A DNA stretch of 64,000 nt from Deinococcus sp. KSM4-11 (GCF_004801415.1 NZ_SSNX01000009.1:62001-126000), one strand, 5' to 3'. Counted from the stretch's first letter, positions 30,730 through 42,576 are shown. Notes: generated by a model not told the origin, from the sequence alone. A program made the numbers and translations.

Positions 30730-32835
30730 ATGACTGCGCCCACTTCTCCCGACGCGCGCATCGTCCGCACCACCTGCCCCTACTGCGCCGTCCAGTGCAC
30801 CTTCGACCTGCACGTCGAACGCGGCCTGCCCGTCAAGCTCATGCCCACCAAGGACTGTCCCGTCGCCCACGGCACCGTCTGCAAGAAGGGACTGGCCGCG
30901 CTCAGCGACGTGCGCCACCCGGATCGCCTGACCCAGCCGCTGCTGCGCAAGAACGGCGACCTGGTGCCCGTGGGCTGGCCAGAAGCCCTGGCCTACGTCC
31001 GTGACGCCCTGACCCCGCTGCTCGCCACGCGCCCGGACGCAGTGGGCGTCTTCGGCAGCGGCAGCCTCACCAACGAGAAGACCTACCTGCTGGGCAAGTT
31101 CGCCCGCGTGGCCCTGAAGACCGCGAACATCGACTACAACGGCCGGTACTGCATGGCCAGCGCCTCGGCGGCACTGAACCGCACAGTGGGCTACGACCGG
31201 GGCCTGGGCTTTCCGCTGGCGGACATGGGCAGCAGTGACCTGATCCTGCTGGTCGGCGCGAACATCGCCGAGACGCTGCCGCCGATCATGCAGTATCTCA
31301 AGGCCGCCAAGGATCGCGGCGGGATCATCTACGCCATCGACCCGCGCGCCACCACCACGGCCAAGGTGGCCGGTCAGCACCTCGCGCCGCGCGTGGGCAC
31401 CGACGGCGTGCTCGCCCTGGGCCTGCTCCACCTGATGAAACTGTGGGGCAAGGTTCGCCCCACCGCGCCCGCCCACGGCCTGCCCGAAGTGCTCGCCCAG
31501 GCCGACGACTACCCGCCTGCCCGCGTGGCCCACGAGTGCGGCCTTCCAGAGGCCGACCTGCTCACCCTGGCCCGCCGTTACGCCGACGCGACCAAACCCC
31601 TGATCCTGACCGGCCGCGGCGCGGAGCAGCACGCACACGGCACCGACACCGTGCAGGCATGGTTGAACCTCGCCTACCTGACCGGGCACTTCGGAAAACC
31701 CGGCGGTGGCTACGGCACCCTGACTGGCCAGGGCAACGGCCAGGGTGGCCGCGAACACGGTCAGAAGAACGACCAGCTGCCCGGTGCGCGTAGCCTGCGT
31801 GACCCCCGCCACCGCGCCGAGATGGCGGCCCTGTGGGATGTCGAGGAGGCCGACCTGCCGCAGCCCGGACACTCCGCTCAGAACCTGCTGAACGCCTGCG
31901 GGCGGGAGATCGAGGCGCTGATCGTCCTGGGCAGCAACCCCGTGGTGAGCGCCGCCGGGGCCGGACAGGTCACGGAGAACCTGCGGGCGCTGAAGCACCT
32001 GATCGTGATCGACTTCCTGCCCAGCGAGACCGCTCGACTTGCCACGCTGGTGCTGCCCGGCAGCATGTGGTGCGAGGAAGAGGGCACCACCACCAACCTG
32101 GAAGGCCGGGTGCAGCGCCGCCGCAAGGCGATCGTCGCGCCTGGCGCGGCCCGCGAGGACTGGCGCATCCTGTGCGACCTGGCCGCCGCCGTGGGGCGCC
32201 CCCAGGGGTTCACGTACGCCACCTTCCGCGACCTTCAGGATGAATTCTTCCGCGCCACGAAGGGGGGCAAGGCCGACTACAGCGGTCTGAGCGCCGAACG
32301 CCTCGACCGCGCGACCGCCCAGTGGCCGGTTCGCAGCGCGACGGGCCCCGACACGCCGCACGCCTACGCGCCGACACACCCCACGGCCGATGGCCTGGCC
32401 ACCCTGCACGTGCCCGTGTTCCCGCTCCCCGCTCCGCCCAGACAGCTCACGCTGACCACCGGACGGCTCGGCAACCAGTACCAGAGCGGCACCCAGACCC
32501 GCCGGAACCCTGCTCTGAAGGCCGAGAACACGGCGCAGATCCACCCGGACACGGCCCGCGACCACGGCCTGCGCCCCGGCGACCACGTGACCCTGCGCAC
32601 CCTGCACGGCGCGGCCACGCTCCCCGTCACGATCAGTCCTGCCATCCGTCCGGACACCGTGTTCCTGCCCTTCCACTGGCCGTTGGCGGCGAACCTGCTG
32701 ACCGACCCGTACACACTCGACCCACACTCGCACATGCCCGCGTTCAAGGGCACGGCCGTGACGCTGCTGCCCGCCCACTCGGTCGCGGGTGTTCCGCTCC
32801 ACACCGTCCGGCCCGGTGAGGTGGCCGCCACATGA
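30730..32835 (+). CDS. nasA: Assimilatory nitrate reductase catalytic subunit (molybdopterin oxidoreductase)
   Basis: The 701-residue enzyme has an N-terminal 4Fe-4S motif (Cys16-x2-Cys19-x3-Cys23 ... Cys51), the Mo-bis-MGD domain (IDYNGRYCMASASAALNRTVG with the Cys that ligates Mo; GANIAETLPPIMQYL; TGHFGKPGGGYGTLTGQGNGQGG) and a C-terminal dinucleotide-binding domain (TGRLGNQYQSGTQTRRNP). It reduces nitrate to nitrite with a ferredoxin or flavin donor. I chose ATG 30730 with a weak GGTGG SD; ATG 30673 would add 19 residues but lies one base after the candidate -10. It is followed by narK 91 bp later. Confidence 0.92.
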   Translation: MTAPTSPDARIVRTTCPYCAVQCTFDLHVERGLPVKLMPTKDCPVAHGTVCKKGLAALSDVRHPDRLTQPLLRKNGDLVPVGWPEALAYVRDALTPLLATRPDAVGVFGSGSLTNEKTYLLGKFARVALKTANIDYNGRYCMASASAALNRTVGYDRGLGFPLADMGSSDLILLVGANIAETLPPIMQYLKAAKDRGGIIYAIDPRATTTAKVAGQHLAPRVGTDGVLALGLLHLMKLWGKVRPTAPAHGLPEVLAQADDYPPARVAHECGLPEADLLTLARRYADATKPLILTGRGAEQHAHGTDTVQAWLNLAYLTGHFGKPGGGYGTLTGQGNGQGGREHGQKNDQLPGARSLRDPRHRAEMAALWDVEEADLPQPGHSAQNLLNACGREIEALIVLGSNPVVSAAGAGQVTENLRALKHLIVIDFLPSETARLATLVLPGSMWCEEEGTTTNLEGRVQRRRKAIVAPGAAREDWRILCDLAAAVGRPQGFTYATFRDLQDEFFRATKGGKADYSGLSAERLDRATAQWPVRSATGPDTPHAYAPTHPTADGLATLHVPVFPLPAPPRQLTLTTGRLGNQYQSGTQTRRNPALKAENTAQIHPDTARDHGLRPGDHVTLRTLHGAATLPVTISPAIRPDTVFLPFHWPLAANLLTDPYTLDPHSHMPAFKGTAVTLLPAHSVAGVPLHTVRPGEVAAT

Positions 32836-32926
32836 CTCCTCGCGCGCTCCGACCTGTCTCGCCCTGCCCCACCGCTGAATGCAGAACCTCATGCCGCCCC
32901 AAGTCCGCTCCCATCAGGAGGAATCC

Positions 32927-34171
<1,245 letters not shown>

Positions 34172-34189
34172 TCCAGCGTCATCCGGCCA

Positions 34190-34219
34190 CCGGGGAGAGC
34201 GCGTGACAGCTCTTCCCGG
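34190..34219 (+). terminator. Hairpin after narK
   Basis: CCGGGGAGAGC (34190-34200) pairs with GCTCTTCCCGG (34209-34219) with one G-T pair. No T-run; a probable 3' end of the nitrate transcript. Confidence 0.45.
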
Positions 34220-34272
34220 CTCGTGCTGGGTTGAGCGGCGCTGTTTCCCAATGCCTGCTAGAACGGAGCGAG

Positions 34273-34983
34273 ATGAAGCGTCTCCTCGCCCTGACCGCGC
34301 TGATCCTCGGCATTGCCTCCGCCCAGACCACGGCCACGTCCACCTGGGCCGACCTGCTCCAGCCCACCCTGGACGCCAAGCAGCAGGCCTGCGACGCCGC
34401 CACCGCATACGAGAAAGCGCACCCCACCCCCGCCGGGCAGAAGTATGTCGGTGGCGATCAGAGCGATGCCGCCCGCCTGGGCCGCCGCCTGATCGACGAC
34501 CGCAACAGCCCGCCAGAGGTGAAGGTGCCCGCCGGAGTGGTCAGCCGCATCATCATTCAGTTGCCGCTCGCATCGGTGGCCAACATGTGCGGGAATGCCG
34601 CCCACGACGGCACGACGGTCAAGGTCGGCCGGTATCTGGCCGTGACGCTGGTGTACATCCAGGGCGAACTCGTGGCCCTGAAAGACGCCCTGACACGGAC
34701 GGCTGCGCTGCGCCTGCTCGACCGGGACGGCAAGGAATTGACCCGCATCGAGAGCCTGCGTGACGCTGCCGCGAAGGTGGATCAGGCGCTGTGGACACGC
34801 GAGTGCCAGGACAATGTGTGCCGCTGGCGGGGCTTCAGCGTGTTCCGCTTCAATGAGCCTCTGAAACCGGAGACCTACGCGGCCACCCAGACCGTACAGC
34901 TCGTGTATGACCGGGGCTATGGCCCGGAGGTGCGCGACTACACCGCCGCCGACTTCACGAAACTGACGCTGGGCGGCAAGTAG
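34273..34983 (+). CDS. Secreted protein of unknown function
   Basis: The 236-residue protein begins with a clean signal peptide (MKRLLALTALILGIASAQTT). The mature part shows no family I recognise. It has two pairs of cysteines (one at QQACDAATAYE, one at VANMCGNAA, and the pair ECQDNVC near 175-181) and ends in mixed beta strands (YAATQTVQLVYDRGYGPEVRDYTAADF). The ATG has SD GGAG. It lies between narK and dinB with no operon logic. Export is likely; the function is unknown. Confidence 0.75.
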   Translation: MKRLLALTALILGIASAQTTATSTWADLLQPTLDAKQQACDAATAYEKAHPTPAGQKYVGGDQSDAARLGRRLIDDRNSPPEVKVPAGVVSRIIIQLPLASVANMCGNAAHDGTTVKVGRYLAVTLVYIQGELVALKDALTRTAALRLLDRDGKELTRIESLRDAAAKVDQALWTRECQDNVCRWRGFSVFRFNEPLKPETYAATQTVQLVYDRGYGPEVRDYTAADFTKLTLGGK

Positions 34984-35026
34984 ATTCCCGTCACACGCTG
35001 ACGGCAATGCGCCGTACCCTCGACCC

Positions 35027-35545
35027 ATGCAGACCGACGCGTTCTACGCCTATCTGACCCGGGCCCGCCGCTTGCTGTGGACGACCCTGAGAGAGCTGCC
35101 CGACGAGGCCCTGTCGAAACCTGTCGTGCCGACCGAAGGGGCGCGCTGCATCAAGGATCTCGTTGCGCACATCGCGGTGGTCGAGGACGGCTGGTTCCGG
35201 GGTGACATGCTCGGCCAGCCGTTCATCATGCCAGGGTTCCTGACCGACCCCAGGTCGGCCGATGAGTACTGGCACCGCGAAAACGAGACCCTAGAACATC
35301 TCCTGGCCTACTGGGAGGCGGTGGAGGCCGACACGCTGCGGCGTTGGCCCGACCTGATGGCCGTGGTGGCCGAGAACCGCCGGATTCCGGCGCTGGACGA
35401 CCGCCCGGAGACCGTCTCGGCGGATGAGGTGATGTGGCACGTCATGCAGCACGAGGTGCGGCACACCGCCCAGATCGTGCAGATGATCCGCATGCTGGGC
35501 TACGAGCCGCCCTCATTGGATCTGGTGTTCCTGACCATGCGCTGA
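35027..35545 (+). CDS. DinB-family protein
   Basis: The 172-residue four-helix bundle has the DinB metal triad: His in LVAHIAVVEDGW near 48 and the HEVRHTAQIVQMIRMLG pair near 141-145. Members are often thiol transferases or stress proteins, and the family is expanded in Deinococcus. The substrate is unknown. TACCCT (35015-35020) with 6 nt to ATG 35027 indicates a leaderless transcript. Confidence 0.88.
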   Translation: MQTDAFYAYLTRARRLLWTTLRELPDEALSKPVVPTEGARCIKDLVAHIAVVEDGWFRGDMLGQPFIMPGFLTDPRSADEYWHRENETLEHLLAYWEAVEADTLRRWPDLMAVVAENRRIPALDDRPETVSADEVMWHVMQHEVRHTAQIVQMIRMLGYEPPSLDLVFLTMR

Positions 35546-35600
35546 GGCGGCAGGTTCAGGCTCGATAGTGGCGGAACCGTCCAGGCCCTATCTTCCACGT

Positions 35601-36404
35601 ATGAACGTGAACGGCACCGACATCCACGTGGAGGAGCACGGTCAGGGGCGACCCCTGCTCATGCTGCACGGCCTGAGCGCAAACATCGAGTCCATGCGGC
35701 CCGAGATCGAGCGCCTGAGCACCCTCCGGCGCGTGATCGCCGTGGACAGCCGGGGCCATGGCCGCTCCGCCCGACCCCCGGCGTACACGCTGGCCGACCA
35801 TGTCTCGGACGTGCTGGGCGTGTTGGACGCGCTGGGCCTGGACACGGCCGATCTGATGGGCACGTCCATGGGCAGCTACATCGCCCAGGGGGTGGCGACC
35901 CGCGCGCCGCAGCGCATCTTGAAGCTGGTGCTGGTCGTCCCGAAGGCCAGTGGCACGACGTCCTCGGTCGCCCGCCTGATCGGGCAGCACGCCGCCGAGC
36001 TGGAAGGCAAGTCGAACGACGAGGTGCTGGCGTTCATCGGTGACCGGATGTTCGCGCCGACCACGCCGCCCGACATCCGCGCCCTGCGTGAACAGGGGGC
36101 CCAGCGCGATCTCGCCCTGGGCCTGACCCTCACGCCCGAGCAGTTCCAAGCGGCGAACCGAGCCCTGGAGGGCTTCGACTTCCGGCCGGCCCTACCGAAC
36201 GTCACGGCCGACACGCTGGTCATCAGCGGCAGGCACGATCCCCTGAATGCGCCGGAGGAAGGCGATGTGATCGCCCGCCTGGTTCCGCACGCGCGGATGG
36301 TGGTGCTGGAACGCAGCGGCCACCTGCCCGGCCTGGAGGAACCCGAGCGGCTGTTTGAGGTGATCCGCGACTTTCTGCAACAGGAACCGGCCCCCACCGC
36401 CTAA
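35601..36404 (+). CDS. Alpha/beta hydrolase
   Basis: The 267-residue alpha/beta hydrolase opens MNVNGTDIHVEEHGQGRPLLMLHG and has the HG oxyanion region, nucleophile elbow GTSMGSY (Ser near 97), catalytic Asp in ISGRHDPL and His in ERSGHLPGLEEP. Close families include esterases and 3-oxoadipate enol-lactonases, but the substrate is not defined. ATG 35601 lies 6 nt after TATCTT (35589-35594), a leaderless start, so the upstream GTG at 35568 is rejected. Confidence 0.88.
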   Translation: MNVNGTDIHVEEHGQGRPLLMLHGLSANIESMRPEIERLSTLRRVIAVDSRGHGRSARPPAYTLADHVSDVLGVLDALGLDTADLMGTSMGSYIAQGVATRAPQRILKLVLVVPKASGTTSSVARLIGQHAAELEGKSNDEVLAFIGDRMFAPTTPPDIRALREQGAQRDLALGLTLTPEQFQAANRALEGFDFRPALPNVTADTLVISGRHDPLNAPEEGDVIARLVPHARMVVLERSGHLPGLEEPERLFEVIRDFLQQEPAPTA

Positions 36405-36431
36405 GGGCAAGGGCCGGAGCCGGGGAGAGGG

Positions 36432-37697
36432 TCAGTCCCGCCGGTACGCGACCTTCCCGTCCACGACCGTCAGCACCGGCCAGCCCGTCAGGGTCTCCCC
36501 GGCCCAGGGGGTGAACTTCGCCTTGCTTTTGAACTCGGCGGGCCTGACCTCGCGCTCCGTCTTCAGATCGAACACGACGAGGTCGGCGGGGGCACCGGCC
36601 TCCAGCGTCGGCTCGGGCCAGCCCATCACGCGGGCGGGCGCAGCGGTCAGCAGCTCCACGATCTTCTCCAGCCCCAGCGTGCCGCCGAAGCGCGTGTACA
36701 TCAGCGGAAACGCCAGTTCGATGTAGGCGATGCCGCTCGGCGCGTCCAGCAGGTCGCGTTCCTTCTCCGCGCGGGTGTGCGGCGCGTGATCCGTGGCGAG
36801 GCAGTCCACGGAGCCGTCCCGCAGCCCTTCCAGCAGAAAGTCCGCGTCGGCCTGCGTGCGCAGGGGCGGCGCGACCTTGTAGATCGCGTCGAAGCCGCGC
36901 AGCGCCTCGTCGGTCAGGGTCAGGTGGTGCGGGCAGACCTCGCAGCTTACCCCCAGGCCACGCTTCTTCGCGTCGCGCACCAGATCGAGCGCGCGGGCCG
37001 TGCTGAGGTGCTGTACGTGCAGACGCACCGGGCGACCCTGCGCGGCGAGGCCCGCCACGATCTCGATGTCCCGCGCCACGCGCGCCGCCTCGGCCGCCGC
37101 CGGGTTGCCGGGCACGCCGAGCGCCTCGGACACTGCGCCCTCGTTCATCACGCCGTCTGCGCGCAGCGAGGCGTCCTCCGCGTGCACCGACACGACCATT
37201 CCCAGGCTCGCGGCCGTCTCCAGGCCCAATCGCAGCACGCGGGCGTTCTCATTGGTGCGGCCGTCGTCCGTGAACATGACCGCGCCCGCCTGCTTCAGAT
37301 ACGTCAGTTCGGCCAGCGCCTCGCCCTGCTGCCCGCGCGTCAGGGCCGCCGCCGGTTTCAACCTCGCGAAGCCCAGCGTGCCCGCCTTCTCCAGCAGGCT
37401 GCGCACGATGGCCGGATCGTCGATCACCGGGGACGTGTTCGGCATGCACACGACCGTGCCGTACCCGCCCGCCGCCGCCGCCGCGAGGCCCGACGCGAGA
37501 TCCTCCTTCTGCGTCTGCCCCGGCTCGCGCAGGTGCGCGTGGAGTTCGATCAGGGCAGGCGCGACCGTGCCGCCCTGGCCGTCGATGACCTCGCCTTCTT
37601 CCGCGAGGTTCCAGCCCTTGATCAGTCCGTTCTCGACGGTCACGGAGGTCAACTCCTCCGAGCCGATGCGCTTCATGTTCGTGATGGTGATGGTCAT
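36432..37697 (-). CDS. pyrC: Dihydroorotase
   Basis: The 421-residue class I dihydroorotase has the zinc motif ELHAHLREPGQTQKEDLASG, VVCMPNTSP, the metal-ligand His regions (VHAEDASL; CEVCPHHLTL) and ATDHAPHT. It cyclises carbamoyl aspartate to dihydroorotate in pyrimidine synthesis. The ATG has SD AAAGGA. It is the third gene of the pyrR-pyrB-pyrC operon, 9 bp after pyrB. Confidence 0.95.
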   Translation of the reverse strand: MTITITNMKRIGSEELTSVTVENGLIKGWNLAEEGEVIDGQGGTVAPALIELHAHLREPGQTQKEDLASGLAAAAAGGYGTVVCMPNTSPVIDDPAIVRSLLEKAGTLGFARLKPAAALTRGQQGEALAELTYLKQAGAVMFTDDGRTNENARVLRLGLETAASLGMVVSVHAEDASLRADGVMNEGAVSEALGVPGNPAAAEAARVARDIEIVAGLAAQGRPVRLHVQHLSTARALDLVRDAKKRGLGVSCEVCPHHLTLTDEALRGFDAIYKVAPPLRTQADADFLLEGLRDGSVDCLATDHAPHTRAEKERDLLDAPSGIAYIELAFPLMYTRFGGTLGLEKIVELLTAAPARVMGWPEPTLEAGAPADLVVFDLKTEREVRPAEFKSKAKFTPWAGETLTGWPVLTVVDGKVAYRRD

Positions 37698-37706
37698 GGA
37701 AGTCCT

Positions 37707-39263
<1,557 letters not shown>

Positions 39264-39277
39264 TCTTGACTCCTTCT

Positions 39278-39314
39278 CCGGCCTCACGGGGCGGGTGCGA
39301 CCTCACGGGATCGC
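39278..39314 (-). promoter_or_regulatory. PyrR-binding loop(s) in the pyr leader RNA
   Basis: Minus-strand GCGATCCCGTGAGGTCGC (39314-39297) folds into a 4-bp stem with a loop matching the PyrR-binding consensus ARUCCNGNGAGGYU at 12 of 14 positions, the two differences being a paired A-U to G-C swap. A second CCCGTGAGG (within 39293-39278) lies just before the SD of the leader ORF. Confidence 0.7.
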
Positions 39315-39353
39315 TGGGAAAAAGGCAGGGCAAGCTTGCCCCAGACCTCCGGG

Positions 39354-39359
39354 AGTGTA
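39354..39359 (-). promoter_or_regulatory. Candidate -10 box of the pyr operon
   Basis: TACACT on the minus strand (39359-39354). No clear -35. It would give a leader of about 150 nt containing the PyrR loops, leader ORF and terminator. Confidence 0.4.
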
Positions 39360-39406
39360 GCAGAGGCCGGGCTGGGCCAGGACGCGTGGTTAAAGGCGCA
39401 CTAAAC

Positions 39407-39435
39407 TTGACACGATGGCACTCAGGTTTTAGGAT
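39407..39435 (+). promoter_or_regulatory. hsp20 promoter
   Basis: TTGACA (39407-39412), a 17-bp spacer and TAGGAT (39430-39435), a near-ideal vegetative promoter. GGCACTCAG occurs in the spacer (39417-39425) and again at 39454-39462; it contains the GCACTC half-site of CIRCE elements. Confidence 0.7.
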
Positions 39436-39517
39436 GTCGGACGTTGAGCGCGGGGCACTCAGATCCCCACTCTGAATGACCTGCGCTCCTTCACCCCACC
39501 CGCCAGGAGGTACTTCA

Positions 39518-39997
39518 ATGATGCGTTTTGATCCCTTCCGTGAAATCGAGGAACTCACCCAGCGCATGGATCGCGCCATTGGCCAGGGCAGCGGCAGCGT
39601 CCGTCTCGCCCCACCCGTCGACGTGCACGAGGACGAGTCCGGCCTGGAATTGACCCTCGACCTGCCCGGTGTCCAGCCGGACGCCATCCAGATCGAGGCC
39701 GAGAACAACACCCTGACCGTGCAGGCGGAACGCAAGTACGCCCGCACCGAGGGCCGCACCGCGCACCGTGTGGAGCGCGCCTACGGCACCCTGGCCCGCA
39801 CCTTCAGCGTGCCCGCCAAGTACGACCTGACCAAGGTGGAGGCCGATTTCGACCACGGAACCCTGACCATCAAGGTGCCCCGCAGCGAGGCCTCGCAGAA
39901 GCGCGCCGTCACAGTCCGCAGCGGCGGTCAGCTCACCGCGCCCAAGACCGTGGACGCCAGCGCGAACACGACCTCCGGTTCATCCCAGCAGGCGTAA
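39518..39997 (+). CDS. hsp20: Small heat-shock protein (Hsp20/alpha-crystallin)
   Basis: The 159-residue chaperone begins MMRFDPFREIEELTQRMD and has a full alpha-crystallin domain (APPVDVHEDESGLELTLDLPGVQPDAIQIEAENNTLTVQAERKY ... YGTLARTFSVPAKYDLTKVEADFDHGTLTIKVPRSE). A Ser/Thr-rich tail follows. It holds unfolded proteins for refolding. ATG 39518 has SD AGGAGG 7 nt upstream; the longer frame from 39476 is not conserved. It is driven by a strong TTGACA/TAGGAT promoter and ends at a strong terminator. Confidence 0.93.
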   Translation: MMRFDPFREIEELTQRMDRAIGQGSGSVRLAPPVDVHEDESGLELTLDLPGVQPDAIQIEAENNTLTVQAERKYARTEGRTAHRVERAYGTLARTFSVPAKYDLTKVEADFDHGTLTIKVPRSEASQKRAVTVRSGGQLTAPKTVDASANTTSGSSQQA

Positions 39998-40009
39998 ACA
40001 ATCTTCAGG

Positions 40010-40041
40010 ACGGCCGGGGTATACGTGCCCCGGCCGTTTTT
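40010..40041 (+). terminator. Intrinsic terminator of hsp20
   Basis: A perfect 10-bp stem ACGGCCGGGG (40010-40019) / CCCCGGCCGT (40028-40037) with an 8-nt loop and a TTTTT run. Confidence 0.9.
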
Positions 40042-40093
40042 GTGGTCTGGGTGTAGGCATCCGTGAGAAAGACCAGGGTTCCGCCCCATCGTG

Positions 40094-41020
40094 TCAGCTG
40101 CCGTCGCGTACCGCATCCAGCAGCTCCCCGGCCAGTTCCAGCGCGGCCGGGCCGAGGGGCGCGCGGCTCACGCCCAGAAGCGTGCCCAGCTTCTCGCGCC
40201 GGGCGCTGGTCAGGTGCGTCCAGGCGTGCAAGTCCGCCCGGTGTGTCCGGGCCGTCTCGTCGCGCAGGTACCGCACCGCGCCGTCGTAATACCCGGCCTG
40301 GAAGGCGGTGCGGGCCCGGCGTTCCTGCTCCAGCAGCCCCAGGCCGCGAGTGGCCAGCAGCACGCGGCGGGCTTCGGTCTCGCCGCCGAACGCGTACAGC
40401 GCTTCCAGGCGGTACACGGCCTTCGGGAACGTCAGGCCCGCCGAGGCGCGCCACGCGTGCGGCAGGCGGATCTCGAACTCCGGCCATAGGTGCAGCCGCG
40501 TGAGCAGCGCCGGGTACAGCAGCGTCAGCGCGATCTCGCGCGCGTCGGCCAACGCCAGGAGCTGCTCCTGCACACCGTGACCGGGACCGGTGTACGCCCG
40601 CCGGGCGGCGTCCAGGCGCGAGCCCGCCGTGCTCAGCAGTTCCTCCCGGTGCGCGGCCAGTTGCGATCCACTCAGCGTCCACAGCATCCGCTGGATCCGG
40701 CCATAGTGTCCGGTCGGATCGTAGGCCACGCGACTGGTCGCCAGCGTGGCCAGGGGTGCCTCGGCTCTCGCGGCGTCCCAGTCGCGCCACTCCTCCAGCT
40801 TCGGGTACGGGTAGCGTTCTACGGTGATACCGGCCCGCGTCTCGCTGCGGGGGGACAGGATGTCGCGCTCGAAGACCACGAAGGTCGGTTGCGACCCCAC
40901 CCACGCGAAGTCTGTGCCGTAACTGCCGGCCTGCGCCACCGCCCGTACCTTCCGGTCGGCGCTCAGGCGTTCAAGGCTGCGCTCGGGCGTGTGTTCCCGG
41001 TGCGGGTGGGGTTCGGTCAC
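40094..41020 (-). CDS. Hypothetical protein, possibly nucleotidyltransferase-related
   Basis: The 308-residue cytoplasmic protein starts at GTG 41020 with SD GAGGAG. I do not recognise the family. Its N-terminus ([37 protein letters not shown]) has a faint resemblance to the G-S-x-x-x-x-x-D-x-D core of nucleotidyltransferases, but no clear paired aspartates. The rest is helical ([42 protein letters not shown]), resembling the HEPN/helical tails that follow such domains. No operon partner is evident. Real gene by codon use, function unknown. Confidence 0.7.
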   Translation of the reverse strand: MTEPHPHREHTPERSLERLSADRKVRAVAQAGSYGTDFAWVGSQPTFVVFERDILSPRSETRAGITVERYPYPKLEEWRDWDAARAEAPLATLATSRVAYDPTGHYGRIQRMLWTLSGSQLAAHREELLSTAGSRLDAARRAYTGPGHGVQEQLLALADAREIALTLLYPALLTRLHLWPEFEIRLPHAWRASAGLTFPKAVYRLEALYAFGGETEARRVLLATRGLGLLEQERRARTAFQAGYYDGAVRYLRDETARTHRADLHAWTHLTSARREKLGTLLGVSRAPLGPAALELAGELLDAVRDGS

Positions 41021-41111
41021 GGCAGGGCTCCTCGGGTAGGCACCATAGCGCGCCGCCCGGAACGGAAGTGTCGTGCCGGACGGGTTGGGTGGGCCGGAGG
41101 TGCGCCGGGTG

Positions 41112-41795
41112 TCAGGGTCGGGAGTCGGGGCGCGCGATCACGGTCTGCATGCCCGTCACGTGATCCCCGACGGCGGCCAGTGGCGTCAGGGACGCCGGCA
41201 GGTGCACCACCACCAGCCCGCCATGAGGCAGGAACGCCAGCTTGTACCCGGCGCGGGCCCGGTCACCTTCCTTCACGTACGGCATGGCGTCCAGCGCCCG
41301 GCCAGCCGCGATCACGGTTACCGTCACGGGGCCCGCCTCTGCCTGCATGCTGATGCTCAGGCGCTCGTTCGTCAGGATGCCCGGATGGGCCAGCAGGTCG
41401 GCCGGGCGACTGGCCAGCAGACCTGCCCTCGCCAGCGGATTCAGGAGCCGGACATTCCTGTCCGAGCCCTGGTGGGTCACGGCCATGATCGTGCCCGACA
41501 CCGGCTGGTACGTGTAATGCACGTCCAGCGGGCCGAGGGCGATGCCCAGGAGCCAGCCGTCCGCGCTGTCCATGCCGAGGAGCGCGTCCACCTGCATCGA
41601 CCGGCCGTCCGGGCCAGCCTCGACGGCCCCACCGGTCACGCGCCGCACGAAGCACACGACGCCGTCGGCCGGGCTGACCACGTCATGCGCCGGAGCGCTC
41701 AGAACCCGCACGGGGTCGCGGAAGCGGTGCACCTTGCGGAGGTACACGGCGGCCAGTCCGGCCGCGGCCACGGGAAGAAGACGGCGCAAGCGCAT
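41112..41795 (-). CDS. Phosphatidylserine decarboxylase-related protein lacking the self-cleavage site
   Basis: The 227-residue protein has an N-terminal membrane segment ([17 protein letters not shown]) and PSD-like blocks: [44 protein letters not shown], and [24 protein letters not shown]. In active PSD enzymes the last block contains a Gly-Ser (FGS or LGST) that forms the pyruvoyl cofactor; here the position reads L-P-H-G-G, so decarboxylase activity is doubtful. It may have another lipid-related or structural role. It lies between two unrelated genes on the same strand. Confidence 0.7.
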   Translation of the reverse strand: MRLRRLLPVAAAGLAAVYLRKVHRFRDPVRVLSAPAHDVVSPADGVVCFVRRVTGGAVEAGPDGRSMQVDALLGMDSADGWLLGIALGPLDVHYTYQPVSGTIMAVTHQGSDRNVRLLNPLARAGLLASRPADLLAHPGILTNERLSISMQAEAGPVTVTVIAAGRALDAMPYVKEGDRARAGYKLAFLPHGGLVVVHLPASLTPLAAVGDHVTGMQTVIARPDSRP

Positions 41796-41901
41796 GGGCG
41801 CAGTCTAGGGCGCGCTCATGTCCCTCATCCGCCAGAACGCCACACGCCCGCACCGGAACGCGGGTTCATGGACGAACCATTAAGCGCCGCCCCGCCGGTG
41901 A

Positions 41902-42576
41902 TCAGGGGGAAACGAGGATCTGCACGGCCCTGAGCATGTCCGGGACTGCGCCCGGAATGGGTGTCTCGCCCGCCGTGCCATTCCTTGCCGTGCGCGTCAG
42001 CTTCGCCAGAATGTCCTGCCCGTCCACGACCCGCCCGAACACCGTGTACTTCCCGCTCAGGAAGTCGGCAGGGGCCAGCGTGATGAAGAACTGGCTGCCC
42101 TGCGAGTACAGGCTCTGCGAGCGGGCCATGGCCAGCATTCCGGCGGCACTGAAAGTCAGCCCCTGGTCAAACTCCACGTAGAAGCCGTATCCGGGGCCGC
42201 CCGTGCCCCAGCGGGACTTCAGGGCGGGATCGGCGCTCAGGGGATCGCCGCCCTGCGCCATGAAGCCGTCGATCACGCGGTGGAAGCGCGTGCCGTCGTA
42301 GAAATGGTTCAGCGCCAGGAACACGAAATTGTTCACGGCCTTCGGTGCCGCCCTGGCCGCCAGTTCGACCGTCACGTCGCCCTCGCCGGTAATGAGCACT
42401 GCGCGGTAGGTCTTCGCCGGGTCGATCACCCAGGCGGGTTCCTTGAAGCTCCGCACGGGCGTGGGCGACATGGCGGGCACTGGCGTGAAGGCCGGGGCTG
42501 GAGCGGGAGTGGCAGGAGTGGTCTGTGCGGTGGCGGAGCTGCTGAGCACGGCCATCAGGAGCAGGGAGCGCTTCAT
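41902..42576 (-). CDS. Secreted cyclophilin-type peptidyl-prolyl isomerase
   Basis: The 224-residue protein has a signal peptide (MKRSLLLMAVLSSSATA), a Pro-rich linker and a cyclophilin domain (VTVELAARAAPKAVNNFVFLALNHFYDGTRFHRVIDGFMAQGGDP ... GLTFSAAGMLAMARSQSLYSQGSQFFITLAPADFLSGKYTVFGRVVDGQDILAKL). The catalytic Arg (FHRVI), Phe and Gln-Phe-Phe-I-T motif are intact. It speeds proline isomerisation of exported proteins outside the membrane. Confidence 0.93.
   Translation of the reverse strand: MKRSLLLMAVLSSSATAQTTPATPAPAPAFTPVPAMSPTPVRSFKEPAWVIDPAKTYRAVLITGEGDVTVELAARAAPKAVNNFVFLALNHFYDGTRFHRVIDGFMAQGGDPLSADPALKSRWGTGGPGYGFYVEFDQGLTFSAAGMLAMARSQSLYSQGSQFFITLAPADFLSGKYTVFGRVVDGQDILAKLTRTARNGTAGETPIPGAVPDMLRAVQILVSP

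Noticed and set aside
32879..32926. Upstream ATG as the narK start
   Set aside because: No SD, no hydrophobic N-terminus; ATG 32927 has AGGAGGA at ideal spacing.
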